In this document: in pieces, positions 51,031 through 63,462 of the stretch
Layout: each line of letters opens with the position of its first letter
Numbering within the stretch: the stretch's first letter is position 1
Assembly (NCBI RefSeq): GCF_041434935.1
Contig: NZ_CP107964.1
Location: forward strand, 2,418,001 to 2,482,000
Direction of reading: 5' to 3'
Length of the DNA stretch: 64,000 bases
Source: Kitasatospora sp. NBC_00374
GTDB taxonomy: Bacteria > Actinomycetota > Actinomycetes > Streptomycetales > Streptomycetaceae
Translations under genes and position numbers: made by a program
The notes under the pieces: model-generated
Told to the model about the DNA's origin: nothing
The model's database searches: none
Seen by the model: only the letters and a program-made list of their open reading frames with translations

Positions 51031-52483
51031 TCAGACCACCAGGGGGCGGTCCGTCGGGCGGATCGGGGCGGGCAGCGGGGTCTTGCCACCCAGGTACTTG
51101 TCCACCGCGGCGGCCGCGGAGCGGCCTTCGGCGATGGCCCAGACGATCAGGGACTGGCCTCGGCCGGCGTCACCGCACACGTAGACGCCGTCGACGTTGG
51201 TGCCGAACTTCCCGTCGCGCGCGACGTTGCCGCGGGCGTCGAGCTCCACACCGAGCTGCTCGACCAGGCCGTTCTTCACGTCCGTGCCGGTGAACCCCAT
51301 GGCGAGGGTGACCAGTTGGGCGGGCAGGGCCCGCTCGGTGCCGGGCACCGGCTCGAACCGGCCGTCCTTGAACTCTACCTCGACCAGGTGGAGCTCCTGG
51401 ACGTTGCCCTCCTCGTCGCCGGTGAAGTGGGTGGTGTTGACGGCGTAGATCCGCTCACCGCCCTCCTCGTGCGCGGAGGTGACCTTGTACGTCATCGGCA
51501 TGGTCGGCCAGGGCTGGTGACCGGGGCGCTCCTCGCCGGGGCGCGGCATGATCTCCAGCTGGGTGACCGAGGCCGCGCCCTGGCGGTGGGCGGTGCCGAC
51601 GCAGTCGGCGCCGGTGTCGCCGCCGCCGATGACGACCACGTGCTTGCCCTTGGCGCTGATCGGGGAGTCGACGTAGTCGCCCTCCTGGACCTTGTTGGCC
51701 AGCGGCAGGTACTCCATCGCCTGGTGGATGCCCTTGAGCTCGCGGCCGGGGGCCGGGAGGTCGCGGGCGGTGGTGGCGCCGGCCGCGATGACGACCGCGT
51801 CGAAGCGGTCGCGCAGTTGCTGGCCGGTGATGTCCTCGCCGACGTGCACGCCGGTACGGAACCGGGTGCCCTCCGCGCGCATCTGCTCGATGCGGCGGTT
51901 GATGTGGCGCTTCTCCATCTTGAACTCGGGGATGCCGTAGCGCAGCAGGCCGCCGATGCGGTCGGCGCGCTCGTAGACCACCACGGTGTGCCCGGCCCGG
52001 GTGAGCTGCTGGGCGGCGGCCAGGCCGGCCGGGCCGGAGCCGACGACGGCCACGGTCTTGCCGGACAGGCGCTCCGGGATCTGGGCGGCGACGCCGCCCC
52101 GGTCCCAGGCCTTGTCGATGATCGTGACCTCGACGTTCTTGATGGTCACCGCGTCCTGGTTGATCCCCAGCACGCAGGCCGACTCGCAGGGAGCCGGGCA
52201 CAGGCGGCCGGTGAACTCCGGGAAGTTGTTGGTCGCGTGCAGCCGCTCGATCGCGCCGGTCCAGTCGTCCCGGTAGGCGAGGTCGTTCCACTCGGGGATG
52301 AGGTTCCCGAGGGGGCAGCCGTTGTGGCAGAACGGGATGCCGCAGTCCATGCAGCGGCCGGCCTGCTTGGTGATGATCGGCAGGAGGCTGCGTTCGACGT
52401 AGACCTCGTTCCAGTCCCGCAGACGGATGTCCACGGGACGGCGCTCGGCCAGCTGCTTGGGCGTGGTCAGGAAGCCCTTGGGG

Positions 52484-52491
<8 letters not shown>
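51031..52491 (-). CDS. gltD: Glutamate synthase (NADPH) small subunit
   Basis: The small subunit passes electrons from NADPH through FAD to the large subunit. The 486-residue protein has N-terminal Cys clusters for iron-sulfur centres ([19 protein letters not shown] and [11 protein letters not shown]), an FAD motif ([17 protein letters not shown]) and an NADPH motif ([17 protein letters not shown]), with the C-terminal [18 protein letters not shown]. It overlaps the gltB stop by 8 bp. Length is standard. Confidence 0.97.
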
Positions 52492-57097
<4,606 letters not shown>

Positions 57098-57161
57098 CGG
57101 CTCTCCCGTCGTCGTCATTGGCAAGAAGCTGTGCAATAGGGACGACGTTGGCCCTGATGCG

Positions 57162-57177
57162 ATTTCGTGCAGGTTAC
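57162..57177 (-). promoter_or_regulatory. GlnR-like box upstream of gltB
   Basis: On the minus strand GTAAC, six bases, GAAAT fits the GlnR half-site pattern gTnAc-n6-GaAAc with one mismatch. It is centred about 43 bases upstream of the likely start of transcription, where an activator would act. Confidence 0.55.
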
Positions 57178-57382
57178 ATGATGCCGGATATCCCGAGAAG
57201 CGGAATATCGCGTCCACATCGCGGACATAATCCGCAGGTCAGACGCCGTTTCCAGTGGGTTGCCCAGGGCTGGGGAGACAGGCCCTGCTCCGCACGCTGC
57301 CACCAGTGTGCCCGGCCGAACCGGGTGTGAAACAGGGGCGAAATGCCCCGTCCACATGACCGCGACAGGCCCGCCTGGGAAT

Positions 57383-57410
57383 CCATCCCGACAGACGGTC
57401 GGCGGGATGG
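57383..57410 (-). terminator. Hairpin downstream of the VIT-family gene
   Basis: An 8-bp stem (57383-57390 with 57403-57410, 12-nt loop) about 145 bases past the VIT-family stop. Confidence 0.45.
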
Positions 57411-57553
57411 GAATCCTCGGACTGTTGCGCCTGCGGGCGAGCCTAGGACAGGCACCGAGCGGCACCCATGTGCGGAACATCACGCATCCCGCGGCATAAC
57501 CATGCAACCTCATGTGTCATCGCACAGACCCGCCTCGGACGGGTACCGCGAGG

Positions 57554-58294
57554 TCAGCCCACGTGGCCGCCGATCAGATGGCCGAGCAGGAAGGTCACCC
57601 CGGCGGCGGCGCCGCCCAGCACGAGCTGGCGCAGCCCGCTGAACCACCAGCTGCGGGCGGTCACCCGGGCGACCACCGCGCCGCACAGGAACAGGCCGAC
57701 CGACGCCACGATCAGCGCCGGCCACAGGGCCGTCGCACCCAGCAGGTACGGCAGCAGCGGGAGCAGCGCGCCCACCGCGAAGCATCCGAACGAGGAGGCC
57801 GCGGCGACCAGCGGCGAGGGCAGGTCGGCCGGGTCGATGCCCAGTTCCTCCCGGGCGTGGACGGCCAGGGTCCGCTCCGGGTCCACCGAGAGCTGCCGGG
57901 CCACCTCGTGGGCCAGCGCGGGCTCCACCCCCTTGGCGACGTACAGCTGGGCCAGCTCGGCCAGCTCGCCCTGCGGGTTGCGGTGCAGCTCCAGGCGCTC
58001 GGCCTCGATCTCCGCCTCGACCAGTTCCCGCTGGGAGGCCACCGAGGTGTACTCCCCCGCCGCCATCGAGCAGGCGCCGGCGGCCAGGCCGGCCAGGCCC
58101 GTGATGATCACCGCGGTGCGGCCGATGTCGCCGCCGACCACGCCGGTCATCAGCGCGAGGTTGGAGACCAGGCCGTCCATCGCGCCGAAGACGGCGGGGC
58201 GCAGCCAGCCGCCGTTGACGTCGCGGTGGTGGCCCTCGTGGGGTATCCGCGGCGGCTGGTGGTCGGCGGTCTGTTCGGTGATGGTCACGGTCAT
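57554..58294 (-). CDS. VIT1/CCC1-family iron/manganese transporter
   Basis: The 246-residue protein has five membrane helices and the VIT signature GWLRPAVFGAMDGLVSNLALMTGVVGG. A Glu-rich cytoplasmic helix region (MAAGEYTSVASQRELVEAEIEAERLEL) supplies metal-binding residues in the family. These proteins export or sequester Fe2+/Mn2+. ATG at 58294 has GGAAGG 12 bases upstream. A weak IdeR/DmdR-like sequence sits at 58426-58444. Metal specificity is inferred. Confidence 0.9.
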   Translation of the reverse strand: MTVTITEQTADHQPPRIPHEGHHRDVNGGWLRPAVFGAMDGLVSNLALMTGVVGGDIGRTAVIITGLAGLAAGACSMAAGEYTSVASQRELVEAEIEAERLELHRNPQGELAELAQLYVAKGVEPALAHEVARQLSVDPERTLAVHAREELGIDPADLPSPLVAAASSFGCFAVGALLPLLPYLLGATALWPALIVASVGLFLCGAVVARVTARSWWFSGLRQLVLGGAAAGVTFLLGHLIGGHVG

Positions 58295-58506
58295 GGTGCT
58301 GCACGGCCTTCCGTCGAGCGTCCCTCCCCCACCGGCCGCGGCCGGGTACGACAAAGTGCCGTGAACCGGGCTGCGCGCAGGGCTCTCACTGCTCGACGTT
58401 AGCCATCTGACCTGCGAGTTTCCAGCAAAGTAAGGCTGTCCGAACATGGCTTCGGCCGCCTGCGCCGAGGTGGGCGCAGACGGCCGGGAGACCGGACAAC
58501 GGCAGG

Positions 58507-59484
58507 TCAGGTGGGTCGGTCGGAGTTCTTGCCGGACTTCTCGGGTGCGTCGGCCGGCTCGGCGGACGCGTCCGGTTCCGTCAGGTCGGCGGGCCCGTCG
58601 GCGGCGGTGGCCGCGGACTCGGGCTCGGATTCGCTCGCGGCCTCGGCCTCGGCCCGGGCCGCCGGGTCGATCGAGTCCGGGGCCTCGCGACCGGGGTGCT
58701 TCCTGCCGACGATCACCAGGTAGGCGACGGCGCCGACGAAGAGCAGGATCGCGGTCCAGTCGTTCAGGCGCAGGCCGAGCATGTGGTGGGCCTCGTCGAT
58801 CCGCAGGTACTCGGTCCAGAACCGGCCCACCGTGTAGGCGGCGACGTACAGCGCGAAGGCGCGGCCGTGGCCGAGGGTGAAGCGGCGGTCGGCCCAGATG
58901 ACCAGCAGCGCGACGCCGACGCACCACAGCGACTCGTAGAGGAACGTCGGGTGGTAGGTGCCGGTCGTCACGGTGCCGTCCGGCAGCACCTTGTCGATCT
59001 CCAGGCCCCAGGGCAGGGTGGTCGGCTTGCCGTACAGCTCCTGGTTGAACCAGTTGCCCCAGCGGCCGCAGGCCTGCGCCAGCGCGATGCCGGGGGCGAT
59101 GGCGTCGGCGTAGGCGGGCAGCGGGACGCCGCGGCGGCGGCAGCCGATCCAGGCGCCGACGGCGCCGAGCGCGATCGCGCCCCAGATGCCGAGCCCGCCC
59201 TCCCAGATCTTGAAGGCGTTCCAGGGGTTCTTGCCGTCACCGAAGTAGAGCTGGTGGTCGGTGATCACGTGGTAGAGCCGGCCGCCGACCAGGCCGAAGG
59301 GTACGGCCCAGACGGCGATGTCGCCGACGGTGTGCTTGGCGCCGCCGCGGGCGACCCAGCGCTTGCTGCCGAGCCACACGGCCACGACGACACCGATGAT
59401 GATGCAGAACGCGTAGGCGCGCAGCGGGACGGGCCCCAGGTACAGGACGCCCCGCGACGGGCTCGGAATGTAAGCGATATCCAT
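58507..59484 (-). CDS. lgt: Prolipoprotein diacylglyceryl transferase
   Basis: Lgt attaches diacylglycerol to the lipobox Cys of prelipoproteins. The 325-residue membrane protein has seven helices and the family signature GRWGNWFNQELYGKPTTLPW, with WEGGLGIWG earlier. A hydrophilic acidic tail of about 60 residues at the C-terminus is common in actinomycetes. ATG at 59484 gives the standard MDIAYIPSPSRG start; no strong ribosome-binding site. Confidence 0.96.
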   Translation of the reverse strand: MDIAYIPSPSRGVLYLGPVPLRAYAFCIIIGVVVAVWLGSKRWVARGGAKHTVGDIAVWAVPFGLVGGRLYHVITDHQLYFGDGKNPWNAFKIWEGGLGIWGAIALGAVGAWIGCRRRGVPLPAYADAIAPGIALAQACGRWGNWFNQELYGKPTTLPWGLEIDKVLPDGTVTTGTYHPTFLYESLWCVGVALLVIWADRRFTLGHGRAFALYVAAYTVGRFWTEYLRIDEAHHMLGLRLNDWTAILLFVGAVAYLVIVGRKHPGREAPDSIDPAARAEAEAASESEPESAATAADGPADLTEPDASAEPADAPEKSGKNSDRPT

Positions 59485-59555
59485 GGCAGGGTCGACGCTA
59501 CCGTGTCGCACCCGCCACTCCGGCACCGCCGGCGGTCACAGCTTGGCCAAACACG

Positions 59556-59591
59556 GCGCCGCCGCACCCCGGCCCGGGGGTGCGGCGGCGC
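59556..59591 (-). terminator. Terminator after the DsbA-like gene
   Basis: A perfect 15-bp stem (59556-59570 with 59577-59591, 6-nt loop) lies 13 bases past the stop of the DsbA-like gene. Confidence 0.85.
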
Positions 59592-59603
59592 GCGGTGGCC
59601 GGC

Positions 59604-60461
59604 TCAGGGGGACGGCGGGGTGTTGCTCTCGGCCGCGGTGCTGGTCGGCGCGGGGCTCTGGCCGTTCGGGCCGGGGCTGCCGAGCGGCTTGCCCGCGTTG
59701 GCCTCGTCGACCCACTGCACCAGCGTCTCGGGGCTGATCTGGTCCTCGCCCTTCTTCGGGTAGATCGGTGCGCCGTTGAGCAGCACGGTCGGGGTGGACT
59801 TGTAGCTGGACTTGTCGAAGTCCTGCTGCACCGCCGACACCCAGTCGCCGTACTTGTTGTCGTTGACGCAGGCCTCGAAGACGGGCGTGTCCAGGCCGGG
59901 GACCTTCTTGGACAGCTCGATCAGGGTGGCCTTGTCGCCGAAGGAGTCGCTGGTCTCGTCCGGCTGGTTGCGGTAGAGCACGTCGTGGTAGTCGCGGAAG
60001 TGGCCCGCGTCCTGGGCGCAGGCGAGGGCGTTGGCTCCGTACTTGGAGCCCTTGCCACCGAGCGAGCGGTCGATGAAGGACACCACGTGGTAGTTGACGA
60101 ACAGCTTGCCCTGGTCTTCCAGCTGGTCGATGGTGGGCGAGAACTGGCGTTCGAACGTGCCGCAGGCGGGGCAGCGCGGGTCCTCGTAGACGGTGAGGAC
60201 GGCGGGTGCGTTGGCCGGGCCGGCCGGGAGCACCAGGCTCTTGTCCCCGATCGCCCCCGCGGGGGCGGCGACCGGGGTCTCCGGCGTGGAGCGCTGGTTC
60301 TGCACCACCACGCCGACCACCACGGCGACGGCGATCACCGCGAGCACCGCCCCACCGATCACCAGCTTCTTCTTGCGCTTGTCGCGCGCCTCCTCGGCCG
60401 CCCGCGCCTCACGCATCCGATCGCGGGCGTTGCGCTTGCCTTCACGGTTCTTGTCACTCAT
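59604..60461 (-). CDS. Membrane-anchored DsbA-like thioredoxin-fold protein
   Basis: The 285-residue protein has a Lys/Arg-rich cytoplasmic N-terminus, one membrane helix (KLVIGGAVLAVIAVAVVVGVVV near 33-54) and an extracytoplasmic DsbA-type thioredoxin domain with the CPAC active site (EDPRCPACGTFE). A cis-Pro follows in KSTPTVLLNG. It probably makes or shuffles disulfides in exported proteins. The next gene upstream encodes a MauE-like membrane redox protein that may recycle it. ATG at 60461; ribosome-binding site weak. Confidence 0.9.
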   Translation of the reverse strand: MSDKNREGKRNARDRMREARAAEEARDKRKKKLVIGGAVLAVIAVAVVVGVVVQNQRSTPETPVAAPAGAIGDKSLVLPAGPANAPAVLTVYEDPRCPACGTFERQFSPTIDQLEDQGKLFVNYHVVSFIDRSLGGKGSKYGANALACAQDAGHFRDYHDVLYRNQPDETSDSFGDKATLIELSKKVPGLDTPVFEACVNDNKYGDWVSAVQQDFDKSSYKSTPTVLLNGAPIYPKKGEDQISPETLVQWVDEANAGKPLGSPGPNGQSPAPTSTAAESNTPPSP

Positions 60462-60517
60462 GGGTGCTGTGTCCAAAGGGGGGATCGGGTCACCGGGGGT
60501 GGGTGGCTCGCGCCGGC

Positions 60518-61033
60518 CTAAGCGGCGAGCCAGGCGTCGGCCGAGAGCTTCGTCCGGGGCCGGAAGATCAGCCAGACGGCCAGCAGCAGGAAGCCGGAGT
60601 CGCGCAGGATCTCCTGCAGGTACTCGGTCTTCGAGGCGTCCACCGTGCCGCCGCCGCCGAAGCAGCCGCAGTCGATGGAGATGCCGCGCGCCCAGGCGGA
60701 GGCGATCCCACCGATGAAGGCGAGCAGCAGCAGGGCGGAGATCGCGGCGACGATGCGGGTGCCCAGGCCGATCAGCAGCAGGACCGCGAGGGCCAGCTCC
60801 AGGAACGGCAGGCCGTAGCCGACCGGCTTGACCAGCGACTCCGGCAGGATCTCGTACGCCCGGACGGCCTGCGCCGCCTCGGCCGGGTCGGAGATCTTCG
60901 CGAGCCCCGCCCAGGCCCACACCACGGCCAGGGCCAGCCGGACCACCAGACCGAACCACTCGGCCGGCTCTCCGTCCACCGCCCGGCGCAGCCGCGAACC
61001 CGCGCCCGCCTCGACGGTCTGCTGACTGGCCAT
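60518..61033 (-). CDS. MauE/DoxX-like membrane redox protein
   Basis: The 171-residue protein has four membrane helices, starting with WFGLVVRLALAVVWAWAGLAKISDP, and a Cys pair in GISIDCGCFGGGG facing the outside. This matches the MauE/DoxX family, which works with thioredoxin-like proteins in disulfide chemistry. It is followed after 56 bases by the DsbA-like gene. AGGAGGGG precedes the ATG. Confidence 0.88.
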   Translation of the reverse strand: MASQQTVEAGAGSRLRRAVDGEPAEWFGLVVRLALAVVWAWAGLAKISDPAEAAQAVRAYEILPESLVKPVGYGLPFLELALAVLLLIGLGTRIVAAISALLLLAFIGGIASAWARGISIDCGCFGGGGTVDASKTEYLQEILRDSGFLLLAVWLIFRPRTKLSADAWLAA

Positions 61034-61178
61034 CAGGGGATCCCCTCCTGCGATCGCCGCCGCTGCCCAGCGGCCCCGGCGTCCTGCCTGATGAACCGTA
61101 GGGGAAAAGGGAGAGTTCCTCCAGTTTCAGCAGTTAAGCCGAATGAGTGAGGAAAGGCGGTCATATGTCCGATTGAAC

Positions 61179-61442
61179 TTACGGCTTGCGCGGAGCGCAG
61201 CGATTCTGGCGGGCGAGCTCGTCGAGCGGCCGCCGCCCGTCCGGCAGCGAGCGGTCGGCCCGCGACGGGGCCTGCGCCATCAGCCGGGCCGCCTCCCCGC
61301 ACAGGTACGCGTCCTGCCTGGCCCGCTCCTCCCCGCGCCTGGCCAGCGCCTGCTCCACGGCCGCGTCCACCCCCACGCAGGCGCTCAGCGCGAGGGCGGC
61401 GGCAGCGGCACGGAGCAGGACGGAGCGGTGCAGGCACGGCAC
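61179..61442 (-). CDS. Small putative lipoprotein
   Basis: An 87-residue ORF starting GTG at 61442 with AAAGGG upstream. The N-terminus (CLHRSVLLRAAAAALALSAC) fits a lipoprotein signal with LSAC lipobox. The rest is charged and alpha-helical with two further Cys (YLCGEAARL, QNRCAPRKP). No family recognised. The frame also opens further upstream without a supported start. Confidence 0.6.
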   Translation of the reverse strand: MPCLHRSVLLRAAAAALALSACVGVDAAVEQALARRGEERARQDAYLCGEAARLMAQAPSRADRSLPDGRRPLDELARQNRCAPRKP

Positions 61443-61597
61443 GGGCAGCCCTTTCGCGGAGCCTGGTTGTTCGAACAGCGCACGAACCGTGAAGGTCCGG
61501 GAGCACCGGGGACTCGTCCCTCCGCTCAACGCCGGTCAACCGTCGCCGATGCGTGTCGGCTCCGCTGTTCACCCGTTCGGGCTGCCCGGCCCGCGGT

Positions 61598-61981
61598 TCA
61601 CCCGCCGCGGCGCCCGGTCCGCGTCAGCCGGCCGCCGAGCTGCGCGAGGTCCTCGACGAACCAGACCCGGCTCCCCTCGTTGCACTCGCGGACGAAGTCC
61701 CGCAGTGCGGTGCCGCTCTCCAGGTGCCGCCCGATGTCCCCCAGAACGGCAAGGCCCAGGCGGTAGTTGGCGAACTTCTGGACGATCTCGCCGGCCAGCC
61801 GGGTGCGCAGCCGGAAGAAGTCGTCGGGGAGGCGCTCGACCGGAACGGCGACCCAGTGGGCACCGAGGCCGAACGCCTCGCCGATGAGGTCCAGGGCGTC
61901 CTGCTCCCCCGCCAGCGGAGGTCCGCCGGGCGCGCAGAGCAGGACCGGGGTGCCGTCGAGGTCCTGCAGGGTCTGGGTCAT
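61598..61981 (-). CDS. DUF4180-domain protein
   Basis: The 127-residue protein matches the DUF4180 family by its pattern: DALDLIGEAFGLGAHWVAVPVERLPDDFFRLRTRLAGEIVQKFANYRLGLAVLGDI and the end RVWFVEDLAQL. It is a soluble protein of unknown function. GAGAGGA lies upstream of the ATG. It follows a small HTH gene on the same strand, separated by a repeat tract. Confidence 0.8.
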   Translation of the reverse strand: MTQTLQDLDGTPVLLCAPGGPPLAGEQDALDLIGEAFGLGAHWVAVPVERLPDDFFRLRTRLAGEIVQKFANYRLGLAVLGDIGRHLESGTALRDFVRECNEGSRVWFVEDLAQLGGRLTRTGRRGG

Positions 61982-62000
61982 TCGAGGCGGGTCCTCTCGC

Positions 62001-62064
62001 GGGTCGGGTCGGTCGGTCGGTCGGCCGGTCAGCAGGCCGGTCAGCAGGTCAGTCGGTCAGCAGG
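62001..62064. repeat. GGTC-rich tandem repeat tract
   Basis: Short GGTC/CGGT units (62001-62030) lead into a perfect tandem duplication of a 12-mer (62025-62036 and 62037-62048, CCGGTCAGCAGG) and a partial third copy (62052-62064). The tract lies upstream of the DUF4180 gene and crosses the stop of the HTH gene, so copy number could change the protein end or spacing. Confidence 0.8.
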
Positions 62065-62477
62065 GCGATCAGCCGCAGGACCTCGGCGCTGTCCTCCAGT
62101 CCGCCGATCACGATGATCTTCAGGCTGGCGCGCTCCTCGTCGTGGACGGTCTCGACCCGCAGGGGCTCGCCGCCCCGTGCCCGGCCGCCCAGGGAGGCGG
62201 TGAGCAGGGTGGTCAGGCGGTCCACCGTCGCCCGGTCGATCGCGTCGATCCGCACGACGCCGGTCACCTCGCTGTGCCGGGCACCCGGCGCGGGGGAGGG
62301 CGACGGCGCCTCGACGGGCCGGCCGGTGAGGGCCTCCAGGTCCTGTCTGGCGATCCGGTACTGCTTGCCGATCCGGACGGCCTTCAGCCGCCCGTCCCGG
62401 ACATAGCCGCGCACCGTCCGCACGTGCAGCCCCAACAGCTCGGCCACCTGCTCCACCGAGTACAGCTCCTGCGACAC
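62049..62477 (-). CDS. Excisionase-type (MerR-like) helix-turn-helix regulator
   Basis: The 142-residue protein has an N-terminal winged helix of the excisionase/MerR type (LYSVEQVAELLGLHVRTVRGYVRDGRLKAVRIGKQYRIARQDLEALTG), a Pro-rich linker and a C-terminal alpha/beta domain (VTGVVRIDAIDRATVDRLTTLL, LKIIVIGGLEDSAEVLRLIALLTD). GTG at 62477 is preferred over ATG 62483 because AAGGAG lies six bases before the GTG but touches the ATG. It likely controls its own operon with the DUF4180 gene. There are no phage genes nearby. Confidence 0.82.
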   Translation of the reverse strand: MSQELYSVEQVAELLGLHVRTVRGYVRDGRLKAVRIGKQYRIARQDLEALTGRPVEAPSPSPAPGARHSEVTGVVRIDAIDRATVDRLTTLLTASLGGRARGGEPLRVETVHDEERASLKIIVIGGLEDSAEVLRLIALLTD

Positions 62478-62573
62478 GGTCATCTCCTTCTGATTCCCAA
62501 AACATACCTGATGCACGGCCAGAAAGGGAAGGATAGGGAGTGAAAGGGAGGACTGAGGAGGCGGAAACGACGA

Positions 62574-62617
62574 ACGGCCCGCCGGCACTCGCGGGTGGGC
62601 GAGGGCCGACGGGCCGT
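62574..62617 (-). terminator. trpA terminator
   Basis: A 13-bp stem with one G-T pair (62574-62586 with 62605-62617) and an inner CTCG/CGAG stem lies 34 bases past the trpA stop. Confidence 0.75.
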
Positions 62618-62650
62618 CAGCGGTGGAGCGGGTGGGTCAGGGCGGGTGGG

Positions 62651-63460
62651 TCAGCGGCGGCGGACGCCCTCCGCCAGTTCCGCGGCCAGTTCGCGGACCG
62701 CCGCGAGGGCGGCCCGCTCGTCACCGTCCGCGTCCAGGATCCGCTGGACGAAGGCCGAGCCGACGATCACGCCGTCCGCGAAGCGGGCGACCTCGGCCGC
62801 CTGGTCGGCGTTCGAGACTCCCAGGCCCACACAGACCGGCAGGTCGGTGGTGGCCCTGGTCCTGGCCACCAGGTCCTCGGCGAGGTTGCCGACCGCGGCC
62901 CGGGTGCCCGTCACGCCCATCACGGCGGCGGCGTAGACGAAGCCCGAACCGGCGGCGGTGACCTCGGCCAGGCGCGGGTCCTTGCTGCTCGGGGCGACCA
63001 CGAAGACGGTGTCGAGACCGTGCTCGCCCGCCGCCTTGCGCCACTCGTCGGACTCCTCGACCGGCAGGTCGGGCAGGATGCAGCCGGCTCCCCCGGCGGC
63101 CGCCAGGTCGGCGGCGAACCGGGCCACGCCGTAGCGGTCGACCGGGTTCCAGTACGTCATCACCAGCACCGGCGCGTCGGTCTGGGCGGACACCTCGGCG
63201 ACCGTGCGCAGCACGTCCTTGATCTTCACACCGGCCCGCAGGGCGATGTCGTCGGCGGTCTGGATGGTCGGGCCGTCCAGCACCGGGTCGGAGTGCGGCA
63301 GGCCGACCTCGACGATGTCGCAGCCACCGTCGATCAGCGCGCGGACGGCCGCGATGCCGCCCTCGACGGTCGGGAAGCCGGCCGGGAGGTAGCCGATCAG
63401 GGCGGCCCGGTCCGCGGCCCGGACGGCCGCGAGGGTGGTGCTCAGCTTGGTCTGCGTCAT
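62651..63460 (-). CDS. trpA: Tryptophan synthase alpha subunit
   Basis: TrpA cleaves indole-3-glycerol phosphate to indole and glyceraldehyde 3-phosphate and channels indole to TrpB. The 269-residue protein has GYLPAGFPTVEGG, CDIVEVGLPHSDPVLDGPTIQ with the catalytic Glu and LPDLPVEES with the catalytic Asp. ATG at 63460 is chosen since GGGGGC is about eight bases upstream; a GTG at 63466 overlaps the trpB stop but is too near the site. Coupled to trpB. Confidence 0.95.
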   Translation of the reverse strand: MTQTKLSTTLAAVRAADRAALIGYLPAGFPTVEGGIAAVRALIDGGCDIVEVGLPHSDPVLDGPTIQTADDIALRAGVKIKDVLRTVAEVSAQTDAPVLVMTYWNPVDRYGVARFAADLAAAGGAGCILPDLPVEESDEWRKAAGEHGLDTVFVVAPSSKDPRLAEVTAAGSGFVYAAAVMGVTGTRAAVGNLAEDLVARTRATTDLPVCVGLGVSNADQAAEVARFADGVIVGSAFVQRILDADGDERAALAAVRELAAELAEGVRRR

Positions 63461-63462
63461 GG

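Larger units (their letters stand above)
57098..57553. other. gltB promoter region and downstream region of the VIT-family gene
   Basis: No convincing gene is seen in these 456 bases. The half near gltB has the GlnR-like box, a possible -10 TATTGC (57138-57133 on the minus strand) and an imperfect inverted repeat at 57187-57209 (GATATCCCG and CGGAATATC, 5-nt spacer, one mismatch). The far half holds a hairpin for the VIT-family transcript. An open frame on the minus strand across most of this region has no composition or motif that supports it. Confidence 0.5.

Noticed and set aside
57115..57513. 132-codon minus-strand frame upstream of gltB
   Set aside because: Composition is not gene-like, it has no recognisable motif and it covers the gltB promoter elements.
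62049..62477. Excisionase of a prophage
   Set aside because: The HTH is of excisionase type, but there is no integrase, attachment repeat or phage gene in the area, so a chromosomal regulator is more likely.
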